Counted from the stretch's first letter, positions 8,716 to 17,868 are shown. The stretch is DNA of 39,137 nt from Bacteroidales bacterium UBA1754 (GCA_002315615.1 DCHK01000070.1:63573-102709), one strand, 5' to 3'. The notes: generated by a model from the letters alone, not told the origin. Numbers and translations: made by a program.

Positions 8716-10658
8716 CTTTTACTATTTAGAGGTTTTGTCCATCCTTTTTTAATGGCATTTTTAGTAATACACTCCATTGATATTGCGTATTCTTTCATAT
8801 CATTGGCTAAAGATGGATTTTCGTTAATTATATTGTTTGAACTACCAATTTTGTATAAAAATTCTTGTTTAGTTGAAATGTTTATACAATAGAAATAGTC
8901 TTTATTTGTGCAACCAAGGTGATTGTCAGAAACGAAAAAAGAAAAATCTCTTTTCTCATTAAATAAATTTATACCTAAAGTATTATTTGTGTATGGAATT
9001 TTTAAAAATCCCATAATAGTAGGGAAAATATCAATTTGGCATGCCATTTCTTCAACTTTTTTTGTCTCGTTAAAACAAGGGGAGAAAATGAATAATGGAA
9101 TATGATTGTATTGAAGTGTCATATCGTAAATTTTCTCACCCGTTGGACTTCCGTGGTCGCCAACTAATACAAATATGGTGTTATGGTACCATCCTGATTT
9201 TTTTGCACCATCGATAAAGTTTTTGATGCAATTGTCTGCAAATGCTATCATTTGTTCGCTTTCGTCAGCACCTTTATTTTTGAATTCTTCTGGAATAATA
9301 AAAGGTGAATGGTTGCTCACAGTCAAGAATGTGGCAAGAAATGGTTTCCCCGTTTCGTGTATTTTATCCAATGTTTTTATTCCATACTCAAAAAGATAGT
9401 CATCAGCAACTCCAAAATTATTCACAATTTTTTCTTTAGGGTAGTCGTACAATGAATGAATTCGTTCATAATGGTTGTCTCTTAAAAAAGAATTCATATA
9501 GTCATAGTTAGGATTACTTGTGGTGAAAAAGTGAGTTTGATAACCATTTTTTTTCAGAAAATAGGGTAGTCCTGTGTATGGTGTTGTTTCTGCACTCATA
9601 GAAGGTTCTGCAAAAATGGGAGTATAACCATAACTGCTTGCCACTATTCCGTTGTTGGTGTGTATGGCTGCAGAATAGCAATTGCTAAAATAATAAGAAG
9701 AATCTCTTAAACCAGACAAAAAAGGCGTTAAATATTCTCCGTTGTACTTTCGTTCAAGATTTTCGTCTTTCATAGATTCCATCAGTATTAAAACAACATT
9801 CATTTTGTTTGGAGCCTCTACAAATGTAAAATCTCTATTTAGAGGGAATTCTTCGTTATAATTATTGATGTTCAATTTGTTTTTGACATAAGACAAAGCC
9901 TTTTTTTCATCACAAACAAGTTCGTTGCCATTGTTTTTGTCTTTTTTGATGCTTTTAATGATATTGAAGACGGGATTTATGCCCATTCTGTTGTAAAAAG
10001 CATTGTCGCAAAAATAGGCAGAACTTATTCGTAAAGGATAGCGTTGTATGCTTCCTCGCATTCCAAGAAAAACACATCCGTAAATAACGATTATAACTGG
10101 TATAGCGATGTATATATTTTCAGTTTTGTAAGAATTGTGGTTTAATATTTTTTTTTCTACAATAAGATGCGATTTTATGTATATATATATCGTAATGGCA
10201 ATGAAAATTAAATAAATATAATTGTGAGAATCTCCAAATAGTAAACCTGCAGTTTCGGTAGGAAATGCAAACCATTTGAAAGAACTGATTGTTAGATGAT
10301 TGTCAAAGAAAAAATAGTATCTAATATTTGCGATAGACAAGGCAATTATTATTGAATAGAAAGTAAAATTCCATATTCTAACCAAAGTTTTGAGTTGTTT
10401 GGGATGCTTTCCGTAAATAGAAGTGATAGATGCTACAAGTAATAGTGGTGCAGTGATAAATGTGGCTACAAAGTTGTCAAAAATTAATCCTTTTAGCATC
10501 GCACTCATAACAATTGCGAAGTCGAAAAGTACGTTGCCACTAAGAATGTTAGATAAAAGTAAACCAATGCGAATTAATCCTAAAGTAAGCACACCTACGC
10601 AGTGTAAGCATAATATGTATTTGAAAGATAATCTGAATGTGGTGTGTTGTTCTTTCAT
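8712..10658 (-). CDS. LtaS-like membrane phosphotransferase, second copy
   Basis: A 648-residue protein with about five N-terminal membrane segments (residues 10-200) and a periplasmic sulfatase-fold domain. E294 in LILMESMKD is the metal ligand. T334 in HTNNGIVASSYGY is the likely nucleophile, of the T-x-x-G-I/L-V-A type rather than the G-T-x-D-A-x-E type of its counterpart at 2479-4413. FVLVGDHGSP supplies Asp and His, and the terminal motif is CQIDIFPTI with Gln where the other copy has His. It probably transfers phosphoglycerol or phosphoethanolamine to a surface glycan. It starts 5 bases after the recN stop and overlaps the GT4 gene by 4 bases. The region is AT-rich, as often seen in polysaccharide loci. 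Confidence 0.85.
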   Translation of the reverse strand: MKEQHTTFRLSFKYILCLHCVGVLTLGLIRIGLLLSNILSGNVLFDFAIVMSAMLKGLIFDNFVATFITAPLLLVASITSIYGKHPKQLKTLVRIWNFTFYSIIIALSIANIRYYFFFDNHLTISSFKWFAFPTETAGLLFGDSHNYIYLIFIAITIYIYIKSHLIVEKKILNHNSYKTENIYIAIPVIIVIYGCVFLGMRGSIQRYPLRISSAYFCDNAFYNRMGINPVFNIIKSIKKDKNNGNELVCDEKKALSYVKNKLNINNYNEEFPLNRDFTFVEAPNKMNVVLILMESMKDENLERKYNGEYLTPFLSGLRDSSYYFSNCYSAAIHTNNGIVASSYGYTPIFAEPSMSAETTPYTGLPYFLKKNGYQTHFFTTSNPNYDYMNSFLRDNHYERIHSLYDYPKEKIVNNFGVADDYLFEYGIKTLDKIHETGKPFLATFLTVSNHSPFIIPEEFKNKGADESEQMIAFADNCIKNFIDGAKKSGWYHNTIFVLVGDHGSPTGEKIYDMTLQYNHIPLFIFSPCFNETKKVEEMACQIDIFPTIMGFLKIPYTNNTLGINLFNEKRDFSFFVSDNHLGCTNKDYFYCINISTKQEFLYKIGSSNNIINENPSLANDMKEYAISMECITKNAIKKGWTKPLNSKR

Positions 10659-10663
10659 CTTTC

Positions 10664-12319
10664 TTACTTTTTCAAAAGTTCTTTTGCATTGCTAATTGCA
10701 GCTTCTGAAGGTGGATTTCCGCTTAGCATTTGTGCTATTTCTACAATGCGTTCTTGTTCGTTAAGCAATTCAATTTTTGTTTGAGTTGCTTGGTCGGTGT
10801 CAAATTTTGAAACTTTGTAGTGCATTCTTCCTTTCGATGCAATTTGTGGCAAGTGGGTGATGCTAATTACCTGTATATTTTTGCCCATTTCTTGCATAAT
10901 ATTTCCCATTTTGTTGGCAATTTCGCCAGATACGCCCGTATCAATTTCGTCAAAAATAATGGTTGCTATGCCCGATTGCGTTGATAATAAAGATTTTATG
11001 CAAAGCATAACGCGTGCAATTTCTCCACCTGATGCAATTTTCGTAATGTCGAGTGGTGACATATTTTTGTTGGCAGAAAATTGAAATTCTACTGTATCTT
11101 TACCCATCAAATTGAAATCGCAAGTGGCAAGAAGTACGCAAAATTGTGCGTTTGGAATGCCAAGCGAAACAAGGTTTTGGCAAATAGTTTTTTCTATTTG
11201 TGGAATGGTGTTTTTTCGGAGTTTTGTTAATTTTTCTGCAAATTTCTCTACAATATTTTGTTGTGCAGTCAGTTGCTTTTCAAGTGCAGAAAGTTGCTCG
11301 TCGAAATTTTCTATATTTTGCAGTTTCTTGCCAATTTCATTGCGAATAGAGATAAGGTCTGCAACACTATTGGCGCGATGCTTTTGCTCTAAATCGTAAA
11401 TGGTATTTAGTCGAGAGGTAACAAAACCAAGACGATCTTGGTCAAATTCAAGGTTGCCGTTGAGGTTTTGTAGTTCGTTGGCAATGTCGTCAACTTCGAT
11501 GCAACAAGAATTTAGGCGTTCAACAATTTCATTTATTTGAGGAAAAACGTTCGCAATATTTTCCAACGTGCGTCGTGTGTCTTTCAGTTGCAATACAAGA
11601 CCATTGTCTTCGGCGGAAAAATTGCTTTCGCATTTGCAAAGTGCAGTTTTTATTTCTTCGGCGTGCGACAAAGTTTGGTTTTCTGCTTCCAAATCGTTTT
11701 GCTCGTTTTCATCAACTAACTTTGCTTCAGAAAGTTGGTCGAACTGAAATTGTAGATAATCTTTGTTTGAATTTTCTTGCTCAATGAAGTTTTTTAGTTC
11801 TTCAATTTCTCGCTCAGTTTTTTTCAGTTCAGCAAATGATTTTTGATAATCAGCCAAAGTATTTTTGCTTTCGGCAATAGTATCAACCACGTTAAACTGA
11901 AAATTTTTGTTTGAAAGCAGCAAATTTTTGTGTTGCGAGTGAATGTCAATCAGTTGCTCGCCAAGTTCTTTCAATGCTGTAATGTTTACGGGAGTGTCGT
12001 TGATGAACGCACGCGATTTTCCATTTGGCAAAATCTCGCGCCTAACAATGCAAACATCTTCAAAATCAAGGTCGTTTTCGTCAAAAAAAAGTTGTAGTTG
12101 ATAGTTTGCTACATTGAAAGTTCCTTCAATTACGCATTTTTTATCTGCGTTTCTTAACGATTTTGTATCGGCTCTTTCACCTAAAAGAAGTGCCAACGCT
12201 CCAAGAATAATTGACTTTCCAGAACCCGTTTCGCCTGTAATAACGGAAAAACCTGCATCAAAATTGATGTTGAGTTGGCTAATCAACGCAAAGTTCTCTA
12301 TATGGAGCGATTGAAGCAT
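10664..12319 (-). CDS. recN: DNA repair protein RecN
   Basis: A 551-residue SMC-like ATPase for double-strand break repair. Walker A is GETGSGKS at residues 29-36. The central third is a heptad-rich coiled coil (ELKKTEREIEELKNFIEQEN and onward). The C-terminal head has the ABC signature KIASGGEIARVMLC and Walker B TIIFDEIDTGVSGEIA, then the switch VISITHLPQIAS. Full length for the family. The LtaS-like gene starts 5 bases downstream, so the glycan genes may be read through from recN. The upstream spacer (12320-12459) shows only a near-match to the -7 box (TAATTTTA), so the recN promoter is uncertain. Confidence 0.95.
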   Translation of the reverse strand: MLQSLHIENFALISQLNINFDAGFSVITGETGSGKSIILGALALLLGERADTKSLRNADKKCVIEGTFNVANYQLQLFFDENDLDFEDVCIVRREILPNGKSRAFINDTPVNITALKELGEQLIDIHSQHKNLLLSNKNFQFNVVDTIAESKNTLADYQKSFAELKKTEREIEELKNFIEQENSNKDYLQFQFDQLSEAKLVDENEQNDLEAENQTLSHAEEIKTALCKCESNFSAEDNGLVLQLKDTRRTLENIANVFPQINEIVERLNSCCIEVDDIANELQNLNGNLEFDQDRLGFVTSRLNTIYDLEQKHRANSVADLISIRNEIGKKLQNIENFDEQLSALEKQLTAQQNIVEKFAEKLTKLRKNTIPQIEKTICQNLVSLGIPNAQFCVLLATCDFNLMGKDTVEFQFSANKNMSPLDITKIASGGEIARVMLCIKSLLSTQSGIATIIFDEIDTGVSGEIANKMGNIMQEMGKNIQVISITHLPQIASKGRMHYKVSKFDTDQATQTKIELLNEQERIVEIAQMLSGNPPSEAAISNAKELLKK

Positions 12320-12407
12320 ATTTGAATTTTGTTTTACTCCGTAAAATTAGTGTTTTTTCGTAAATGTCGCAACAGTGTTTGTTACATTCATCATATTTTT
12401 GCCATTG

Positions 12408-12425
12408 TGTTTTTTATAAAAAACA
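12408..12425. other. 18-base AT-rich palindrome between the MFS gene and recN
   Basis: TGTTTTTTATAAAAAACA is a perfect inverted repeat in the 140-base spacer downstream of the MFS stop. It could form a weak AT stem that ends MFS transcription, but no separate U-tract follows, and it may also be an operator. I see nothing else in this spacer. Confidence 0.4.
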
Positions 12426-12459
12426 AATTTTTGTGTTTTGTGTATTTTGCAAAAAACAT

Positions 12460-13650
12460 TTATCTCAATTTATTCCGTAAAAAATGGTTTCTGACGTATG
12501 CGAAAAATCCGATTGCGCCGATGATGTTTACAATTAGTGCCGTCCAAAATGCAGTTCCGTAACCAAAGTATTCTGATAGCGTTCCACCGAGCAAAATTCC
12601 AATTCCCACACCAATGTCCCACGAAACGAGCAGTGAAGAACTGGCAGTGCCACGTTGTGTATGTGGGGCAAGATCGACAAACATATTTTGAAATGCGGGA
12701 AACATGTGTCCGTTTCCGAAACCTATAATAAATGCAGCACAATAGTATCCAAATTCATTGTGAAAAGCAGAAAATACAAAATAGCCAACCATTGAAATAA
12801 GGATGCCGATGCTTGCATTATTGGCAATTTTCCCTTGTCGTAAATTGCGTCCTCCAACAAGTCTTGAAAGTATCAAACCCACAGCAAGCAATGTGAAGAA
12901 AAATCCAGTTCCGCCTGTAATGCCATATTCTTCTCTGCCGAATATTGCCACGTATGTAGAAAGAACTCCGTACGAAAACCCAAAGAAAATCAAGCAGATG
13001 GCTTCGCTCCAACCTTTCATCAAAAACAATTGATTAAGCGAAAGTGGCTTTTTCTCAATATTTTCTTCTGATTTTGGAATTTTTACTGTGCTATTGATGC
13101 AAAATCCAATGAAAGCGAAAAATAGGGCAGTGCCAAATATCAAATTGTAATTTTCTGTAAATTGATAAATTAAAAGTGCGACAGATGGACTTATGGCAGT
13201 GGCAATATTATTACTAAGTCCGTAGTAACCAATGCCTTCTGTTCTTCTTGAAGGGTGCAAAACATCTATGCCGACGGTGCTATTTGCCACCGTAACTGCT
13301 CCAAAAGGTGCGCCGTGTAGTGTTCTGACGATTGCAAATATTAACAATGAACCTGCTACGATGTATCCCGCAAAAAAAACGAAGAATAAAAAATAACTGA
13401 CTAAAAGTACGATTTTTCGTGGAAAACTATCTACTATGTAACCACTAAAAACGCGCGTGATCAGTGCCATTACTGTGTAGCCCGAAAGCACTACGCCAAT
13501 AGTGTGTTTGTCGGTGCCGAATGTGTCGGTTAGGTAAATTGGCAAAAGTGGCATTAACAGCATAAACGAAAAGAAAATCATAAAATTAGCAATCCATACT
13601 TTGAAGTAATTGCTATTCCATAATCGTTCGTTCGCTTGTTCCGTTTCCAA
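12460..13650 (-). CDS. Major facilitator superfamily transporter
   Basis: A 396-residue inner-membrane protein with about twelve hydrophobic segments in two halves, joined by a charged loop near residues 185-205 (KSEENIEKKPLS). MFS features include GYTVMALITRVFSGYIVDSFPRK, corresponding to motif A between helices 2 and 3. Family resemblance is to arabinose-efflux/multidrug-type MFS proteins of Bacteroidota. The substrate is unknown. It lies 27 bases downstream of the FNT channel gene on the same strand, so the two may be co-transcribed. Both separate recN from porD-coaBC. Confidence 0.85.
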   Translation of the reverse strand: METEQANERLWNSNYFKVWIANFMIFFSFMLLMPLLPIYLTDTFGTDKHTIGVVLSGYTVMALITRVFSGYIVDSFPRKIVLLVSYFLFFVFFAGYIVAGSLLIFAIVRTLHGAPFGAVTVANSTVGIDVLHPSRRTEGIGYYGLSNNIATAISPSVALLIYQFTENYNLIFGTALFFAFIGFCINSTVKIPKSEENIEKKPLSLNQLFLMKGWSEAICLIFFGFSYGVLSTYVAIFGREEYGITGGTGFFFTLLAVGLILSRLVGGRNLRQGKIANNASIGILISMVGYFVFSAFHNEFGYYCAAFIIGFGNGHMFPAFQNMFVDLAPHTQRGTASSSLLVSWDIGVGIGILLGGTLSEYFGYGTAFWTALIVNIIGAIGFFAYVRNHFLRNKLR

Positions 13651-13677
13651 AATAAAGTGATTGTCTATAGGGTTGTT

Positions 13678-14280
13678 TTATTCTGTTGCTCCGTAAATTG
13701 CACGAAATAAATTGCATCCAACAAAGTTTCCTGCTACGATGCTGACGTAGAAAATCAAGATTTCACCTAAATTTTCTGCCCAAAAGTTGAGTGGAACGCA
13801 AAGGTAATAAAATGCGTCAGCCACGCAGTGTGGAAATCCGCACATAATAAAGAGTGGAACGCCGAATAGCAACGGCAAATTTTTGTCTTTTCTTGCAAAT
13901 GTAACGGCAGTAGTCATAATGAAACCGCAACCAATGGCAAGAACTCCACCTCTAAGTGCACCTACAGCAAGTCTGCCTGATAAAATTCCTTGTGCCGTTT
14001 CTTGCAAAGTGAATGGACTGCAACGGGCAATGAGTGCTACCAATAAGCATCCAATAATATTCCCGAAAAGGATGAAAAATAAATCACCAATTTCTCCTTT
14101 TTTAATGAAGCCAGCAGTTCCTGTGTAAAGTTTTAGTTTGTAATGTACAACAGCAAGCAGTCCGAATGCGAAAAGAACTGCACCGATAATGCTTTTTTCT
14201 GCCAAATATCCGAAACCTGCAATTCCTATGCAAAATCCTGCCAATATCGATGAACGAAAAAGTTTAATCCATTTTTCCAT
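13678..14280 (-). CDS. Formate/nitrite transporter (FNT) family channel, short form
   Basis: A 200-residue membrane protein with six hydrophobic helices. FNT hallmarks are visible: LYTGTAGF after the second helix (cf. ELFTGN), FGNIIGCLLVA, the half-repeat RGGVLAIGCGFIMTTAVTFA, and MCGFPHCVADAFYY, equivalent to the GFEHSVANMF motif with the central pore histidine retained. Typical members have 255-290 residues. The shortening comes from minimal N- and C-terminal tails and loops rather than a missing helix, so it looks intact. It would conduct a small monovalent anion such as formate, nitrite or hydrosulfide. The likely partner gene is the MFS transporter 27 bases downstream. Confidence 0.75.
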   Translation of the reverse strand: MEKWIKLFRSSILAGFCIGIAGFGYLAEKSIIGAVLFAFGLLAVVHYKLKLYTGTAGFIKKGEIGDLFFILFGNIIGCLLVALIARCSPFTLQETAQGILSGRLAVGALRGGVLAIGCGFIMTTAVTFARKDKNLPLLFGVPLFIMCGFPHCVADAFYYLCVPLNFWAENLGEILIFYVSIVAGNFVGCNLFRAIYGATE

Positions 14281-14328
14281 AATTATGGGCGTTTTATGTC
14301 AATAATCTAAATTCTAAAAGTGAAAATT

Positions 14329-15228
14329 TTATTTCAAAATTTCTTCGTATTTGCTTGATTTTGTAGGGTTTAATTTTGTAAGTATTTCAACAACATCTTT
14401 CTTTTCTGTATCCAATCCTTCTTTTTTGAAAATGTTAATCAATTCTTCGTCTTTAGAATCGACAAACAACTGGAGTATAACGGAATTAGATTTGTTGTTT
14501 TTCACTTCTTCCAAACCTTTAAGTGCTTGTGCAATTTTTGCTCGTGCGTTCGATGTGCTTGTTATCATTGCATCAAGTCCAAGGCGATGATATTGGTATG
14601 AAAACTCACGAAATTTTCTCAATCGGTCGTCAAGTAAATCGTTGATAATTTCATAGCGATTTTTGCGGTCTTCAAATGCTTTCCAACCTTTTTCTGATGT
14701 GCTTTGAGCCAAGTTTACAATGTTTTCGGCTTTTTGAAAGCAAGCAGTTCCGCCGAAAGGTGAAAAACTATCGCTGTCAAGTCCAATAATCAAATATGCG
14801 TAATACGCCATCACAGCAGTCAGATTGCTATCGAAAGAATTTTCGTTAAATTCCAAAGGGTCAAAATCTTTGTATGTAAACTCAAATTTCTCATCTTTGA
14901 AGTTCAAAAGGGTAGTGTTGTACGAAGTTCCGTACACCGGACGGCGAGCCTGAATTTGCAGATAACCCTTAAAAGTTTCGGTTGTTGGTCTTTCTGTAAT
15001 TGTAATGTTTATCGAACATTCAATTCTTTCGTTTTGTGCAAAAACCATACCTGTCCAATGTCTGTCGTTCATATATTCGTTGAGCGATTTTTGGAGCGTT
15101 TTGTAAACTTCCTCGTTTGTTCCCTCAATTTGATTGCTGTTTACGCTGACAGAACAATTTAATTCTTGAGCCGAAAGTGTGTTGCATAGCAAGAATGCGA
15201 AAAATACAACTATTGCTTTTAATTTCAT
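14329..15228 (-). CDS. porD: DUF4835 family protein (PorD), type IX secretion-associated
   Basis: A 299-residue exported protein. The signal peptide spans about residues 1-20 (KAIVVFFAFLLCNTLSA, cleavage probably before QELNCSV). The mature part has the DUF4835 pattern: LNCSVSVNSNQIEGTN near the start, NDRHWTGMVFAQNERIECSI, the RPVYGTSYNTTLLNF strand region, then a helical half from about 135. Some annotations call this family PorD and link it to type IX secretion; I saw no other T9SS gene here. It overlaps coaBC by 4 bases. In many Bacteroidota the order is coaBC-DUF4835-recN; here an FNT and an MFS gene intervene before recN. Confidence 0.8.
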   Translation of the reverse strand: MKLKAIVVFFAFLLCNTLSAQELNCSVSVNSNQIEGTNEEVYKTLQKSLNEYMNDRHWTGMVFAQNERIECSINITITERPTTETFKGYLQIQARRPVYGTSYNTTLLNFKDEKFEFTYKDFDPLEFNENSFDSNLTAVMAYYAYLIIGLDSDSFSPFGGTACFQKAENIVNLAQSTSEKGWKAFEDRKNRYEIINDLLDDRLRKFREFSYQYHRLGLDAMITSTSNARAKIAQALKGLEEVKNNKSNSVILQLFVDSKDEELINIFKKEGLDTEKKDVVEILTKLNPTKSSKYEEILK

Positions 15229-16418
15229 AAAATGTTTTCTAATTGTTCAATAATATCTTTTGCGACTTCGGTTTTTGGCTTTAAGTCAAAAGATTTTTTT
15301 TCTCCGTTTGCCGAAATGATGGTTATTTTATTGGTGTCATATCCAAATCCCGCATTTTTATCTTTCAAAGAATTTAGCACGATAAAATCTAAATTTTTCT
15401 TTTTTAGTTTTCCAAGTGCATTCGTTTCTTCGTTGTCTGTTTCGAGAGCAAAACCTATCAATTTTTGTTTTGTTTTGTGTTCGCCCAAAAAGCCTGCAAT
15501 GTCGGTTGTCGGTTTTAATTCAATGGTTAAATCGTCTTTGCCTCTTTTAATTTTACTGTTTGCAATTGTTTTTGGCGTAAAATCTGCAACTGCCGCACAC
15601 GAAATGACAATATCTGTTTTGCTGAACGCTTTTTTTACTTGCGAAAACATTTCTTCTGCACTTTCTACGTCAATTCTATTGATGTTTTGGTGTTGTGTAC
15701 TTATTTGTACGGGACCCGAAACTAAAGTTACATCAGCACCTCTGTTGGCACATTCTTCTGCAATGGCAAATCCCATTTTCCCTGTAGAATGATTACCAAT
15801 AAAACGAACTGGGTCTATTTTTTCGTATGTCGGACCTGCGGTTATTAGTATTTTTTTGCCTTTCAAAGTTTGCTTTTTATTGAAGAAATCGTCTAAAACT
15901 TTTGCAATTTTTTCGGGTTCTTCCATTCTACCTTTTCCGTCAAGTCCGCTTGCCAATTCGCCCGATGTTGGTTCAATAATATGGTTGCCAAAAGTGGCGA
16001 GTTTTTTTAGATTGTCTTGCGTAGTAGGGTGTTTGTACATATCCAAATCCATTGCTGGAGCAATGAATACTGGACATTTTGCCGACAAATATGATGTTAG
16101 TAACAAATTGTCGGCAATTCCGTTTGCCATTTTGCCTATAGTGTTGGCTGTGGCGGGTGCAATAAGATAAGCATCAGCCCAAATGCCGAGATTGACGTGA
16201 CTATTCCAATTTCCGTTTGTTGGGTCGAAAAAATCAACAAGTATCGGATTTTTTGATAATGTGGCAAGTGTCAAAGGCGTGATGAATTCTTTTGCTAAAG
16301 GTGTCATCACTACTTGTACATTGGCGCCACGTTTTTTAAGTTCGCGAATCAATGTCGCCGATTTGTATGCGGCAATGCTTCCCGTCACGCCTAAAAGAAT
16401 GTTTTTATCTTTCAACAT
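15225..16418 (-). CDS. coaBC: Bifunctional phosphopantothenoylcysteine decarboxylase / phosphopantothenate-cysteine ligase
   Basis: A 397-residue enzyme making 4'-phosphopantetheine for coenzyme A. The N-terminal flavoprotein CoaC domain (about 1-180) begins NILLGVTGSIAAYKSATLIR and contains the active-site histidine region SHVNLGIWADAYLIAPATAN and the substrate clamp APAMDLDMY. The CoaB domain (about 190-397) begins KKILITAGPTYEKIDPVRFI and continues NHSTGKMGFAIAEE, AAVADFTPK and the basic KIKRGKDDLTIELKPTTDI motif. Full length. A TATCTTTG box lies 26 bases upstream, so coaBC heads the transcript that includes porD. Confidence 0.95.
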   Translation of the reverse strand: MLKDKNILLGVTGSIAAYKSATLIRELKKRGANVQVVMTPLAKEFITPLTLATLSKNPILVDFFDPTNGNWNSHVNLGIWADAYLIAPATANTIGKMANGIADNLLLTSYLSAKCPVFIAPAMDLDMYKHPTTQDNLKKLATFGNHIIEPTSGELASGLDGKGRMEEPEKIAKVLDDFFNKKQTLKGKKILITAGPTYEKIDPVRFIGNHSTGKMGFAIAEECANRGADVTLVSGPVQISTQHQNINRIDVESAEEMFSQVKKAFSKTDIVISCAAVADFTPKTIANSKIKRGKDDLTIELKPTTDIAGFLGEHKTKQKLIGFALETDNEETNALGKLKKKNLDFIVLNSLKDKNAGFGYDTNKITIISANGEKKSFDLKPKTEVAKDIIEQLENIL

Positions 16419-16444
16419 AATCTTATAGATAAATCTTCAAACTT

Positions 16445-16452
16445 CAAAGATA
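16445..16452 (-). promoter_or_regulatory. -7 box of the coaBC transcript
   Basis: On the minus strand this reads TATCTTTG, a match to TAnnTTTG, 26 bases before the coaBC ATG. No clear TTTG is found about 20 bases further upstream. The serS terminator lies immediately beyond it, so this is the expected place for a new promoter. Confidence 0.6.
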
Positions 16453-16489
16453 GTTAATTCTAACTAAACATAAAAGCGATTGTCGGTGC

Positions 16490-16522
16490 AAAAAAACAGA
16501 CACTGTAAAAACAATGTCTGTT
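16490..16522 (-). terminator. Intrinsic terminator of serS
   Basis: On the minus strand, 33 bases after the serS stop, AACAGACATTGT pairs with ACAGTGTCTGTT (12 pairs including one G-T wobble) around a TTTT loop, and a run of seven T follows from the last stem bases on. This is a canonical rho-independent terminator. Confidence 0.88.
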
Positions 16523-16554
16523 CAATTTTGTAAAAAGATGTTTGTGTCTAACTT

Positions 16555-17868
16555 TTACTTAATAATGTCGCAACCCATATATGGAACCAATGCTTTAGGT
16601 ATGCGAATGCCTTCGGCAGTTTGGTTGTTTTCGAGCAATGCGGCTACTATACGTGGCAATGCAAGTGCACTTCCGTTAAGCGTGTGACATAGTTGTGCTT
16701 TTTTGTCGTTTTCGCCTTTGTAACGGCATTTCAAACGGTTTGCTTGATATGTATCAAAATTTGAAACAGAACTTACTTCCAACCAACGTTTTTGTGCTTC
16801 GCTATATACTTCAAAGTCGTAGCAAATGGCAGCAGTGAAACTCATATCGCCACCACAAAGGCGAAGAATACGATAAGGAAGTTCGAGTTTTTTCAACAAT
16901 CCTTCTACGTGTGCAAGCATTTCTTTGTGAGATTCTTTGCTATGTTCTGGAGTGTCGATGCGTACAATTTCAATTTTTGAAAACTCGTGAAGTCTATTCA
17001 AACCACGTACGTCTTTTCCGTATGAACCTGCTTCGCGACGGAAACATTGTGTGTATGCACAATTTTTGATAGGTAATTGTTTCTCGTCCAAAATTACATC
17101 GCGATAGATGTTTGTAACTGGCACTTCGGCAGTTGGAATTAAGTATAAATCATCAACTTCGCAGTGATACATTTGTCCGTCTTTGTCAGGCAATTGACCT
17201 GTTCCGTAACCCGACGCTTGATTAACAACTGTTGGTGGCATAATTTCTTCGTATCCTGCAGCACGAGCTTCGTCAAGGAAGAAGTTTATCAGTGCACGTT
17301 GCAGACGTGCTCCGTATCCTCTATAAACAGGGAAACCTGCACCCGAAATTTTAACGCCAAGGTCAAAATCAATCAAGTTGTATTTTTTTGCCAATTCCCA
17401 ATGTGGAAGTTTTGCTTCGTTGTTTCCTGGAACGGTTGTCCAATTTCCTACCGTGTCGCCTTCTTTGCATTCGCGCAAACTACTTTTTACAACAAGGTTG
17501 TCTTCGGCAACTTTTCCTTCGGGAACTTCATCGTAAGGAATGTTAGGAATTGTGAGCAATATGGAAGTAATGCTATTTTCAATTTCGGTAAGTTTGTCAG
17601 AAAGTGCTTTTGTATCTTCTTTCAATGCAGAAGTTTTGTCTTTTGCTGCATTTGCTTCGGCTGCTTTTCCTGCTTTGAATAAGTCTCCAATTTCTTTCGA
17701 TAATTTATTCATTTCGGCAAGTTCGGAGTCGAGTTTCTGTTGTGTAGCACGACGTTCGGTGTCTAAAGTCAGCACTTTTTCGATTAGTTCTTTGCCATCA
17801 AAACATTTTTTTGCCAATTTTTTGATGACTTCCTCTTTATTTTCTGTAATAAGTTTTAATGTTAACAT
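16555..17868 (-). CDS. serS: Seryl-tRNA synthetase
   Basis: A 437-residue class II synthetase charging tRNA-Ser (and tRNA-Sec where present). The N-terminal long coiled-coil arm spans roughly residues 30-105 (LDTERRATQQKLDSELAEMN, then KEDTKALSDKLTEIENSI). Class II motif 2 is CFRREAGSYGKDVRGLNRLH and motif 3 is TLNGSALALPRIVAALLEN. VNQASGYGTGQLPDKDGQMY is the usual serine-site region. Full length. It has its own promoter (17892-17923) and terminator (16490-16522), so it is monocistronic. Confidence 0.97.
   Translation of the reverse strand: MLTLKLITENKEEVIKKLAKKCFDGKELIEKVLTLDTERRATQQKLDSELAEMNKLSKEIGDLFKAGKAAEANAAKDKTSALKEDTKALSDKLTEIENSITSILLTIPNIPYDEVPEGKVAEDNLVVKSSLRECKEGDTVGNWTTVPGNNEAKLPHWELAKKYNLIDFDLGVKISGAGFPVYRGYGARLQRALINFFLDEARAAGYEEIMPPTVVNQASGYGTGQLPDKDGQMYHCEVDDLYLIPTAEVPVTNIYRDVILDEKQLPIKNCAYTQCFRREAGSYGKDVRGLNRLHEFSKIEIVRIDTPEHSKESHKEMLAHVEGLLKKLELPYRILRLCGGDMSFTAAICYDFEVYSEAQKRWLEVSSVSNFDTYQANRLKCRYKGENDKKAQLCHTLNGSALALPRIVAALLENNQTAEGIRIPKALVPYMGCDIIK

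Noticed and set aside
12320..12345. recN -7 box TAATTTTA
   Set aside because: The last base of TAnnTTTG is not matched and no -33 element is visible, so I did not list it as a promoter.
17164..17682. 172-codon open frame on the plus strand opposite serS
   Set aside because: Antisense to a conserved synthetase with no domain and no promoter box upstream.
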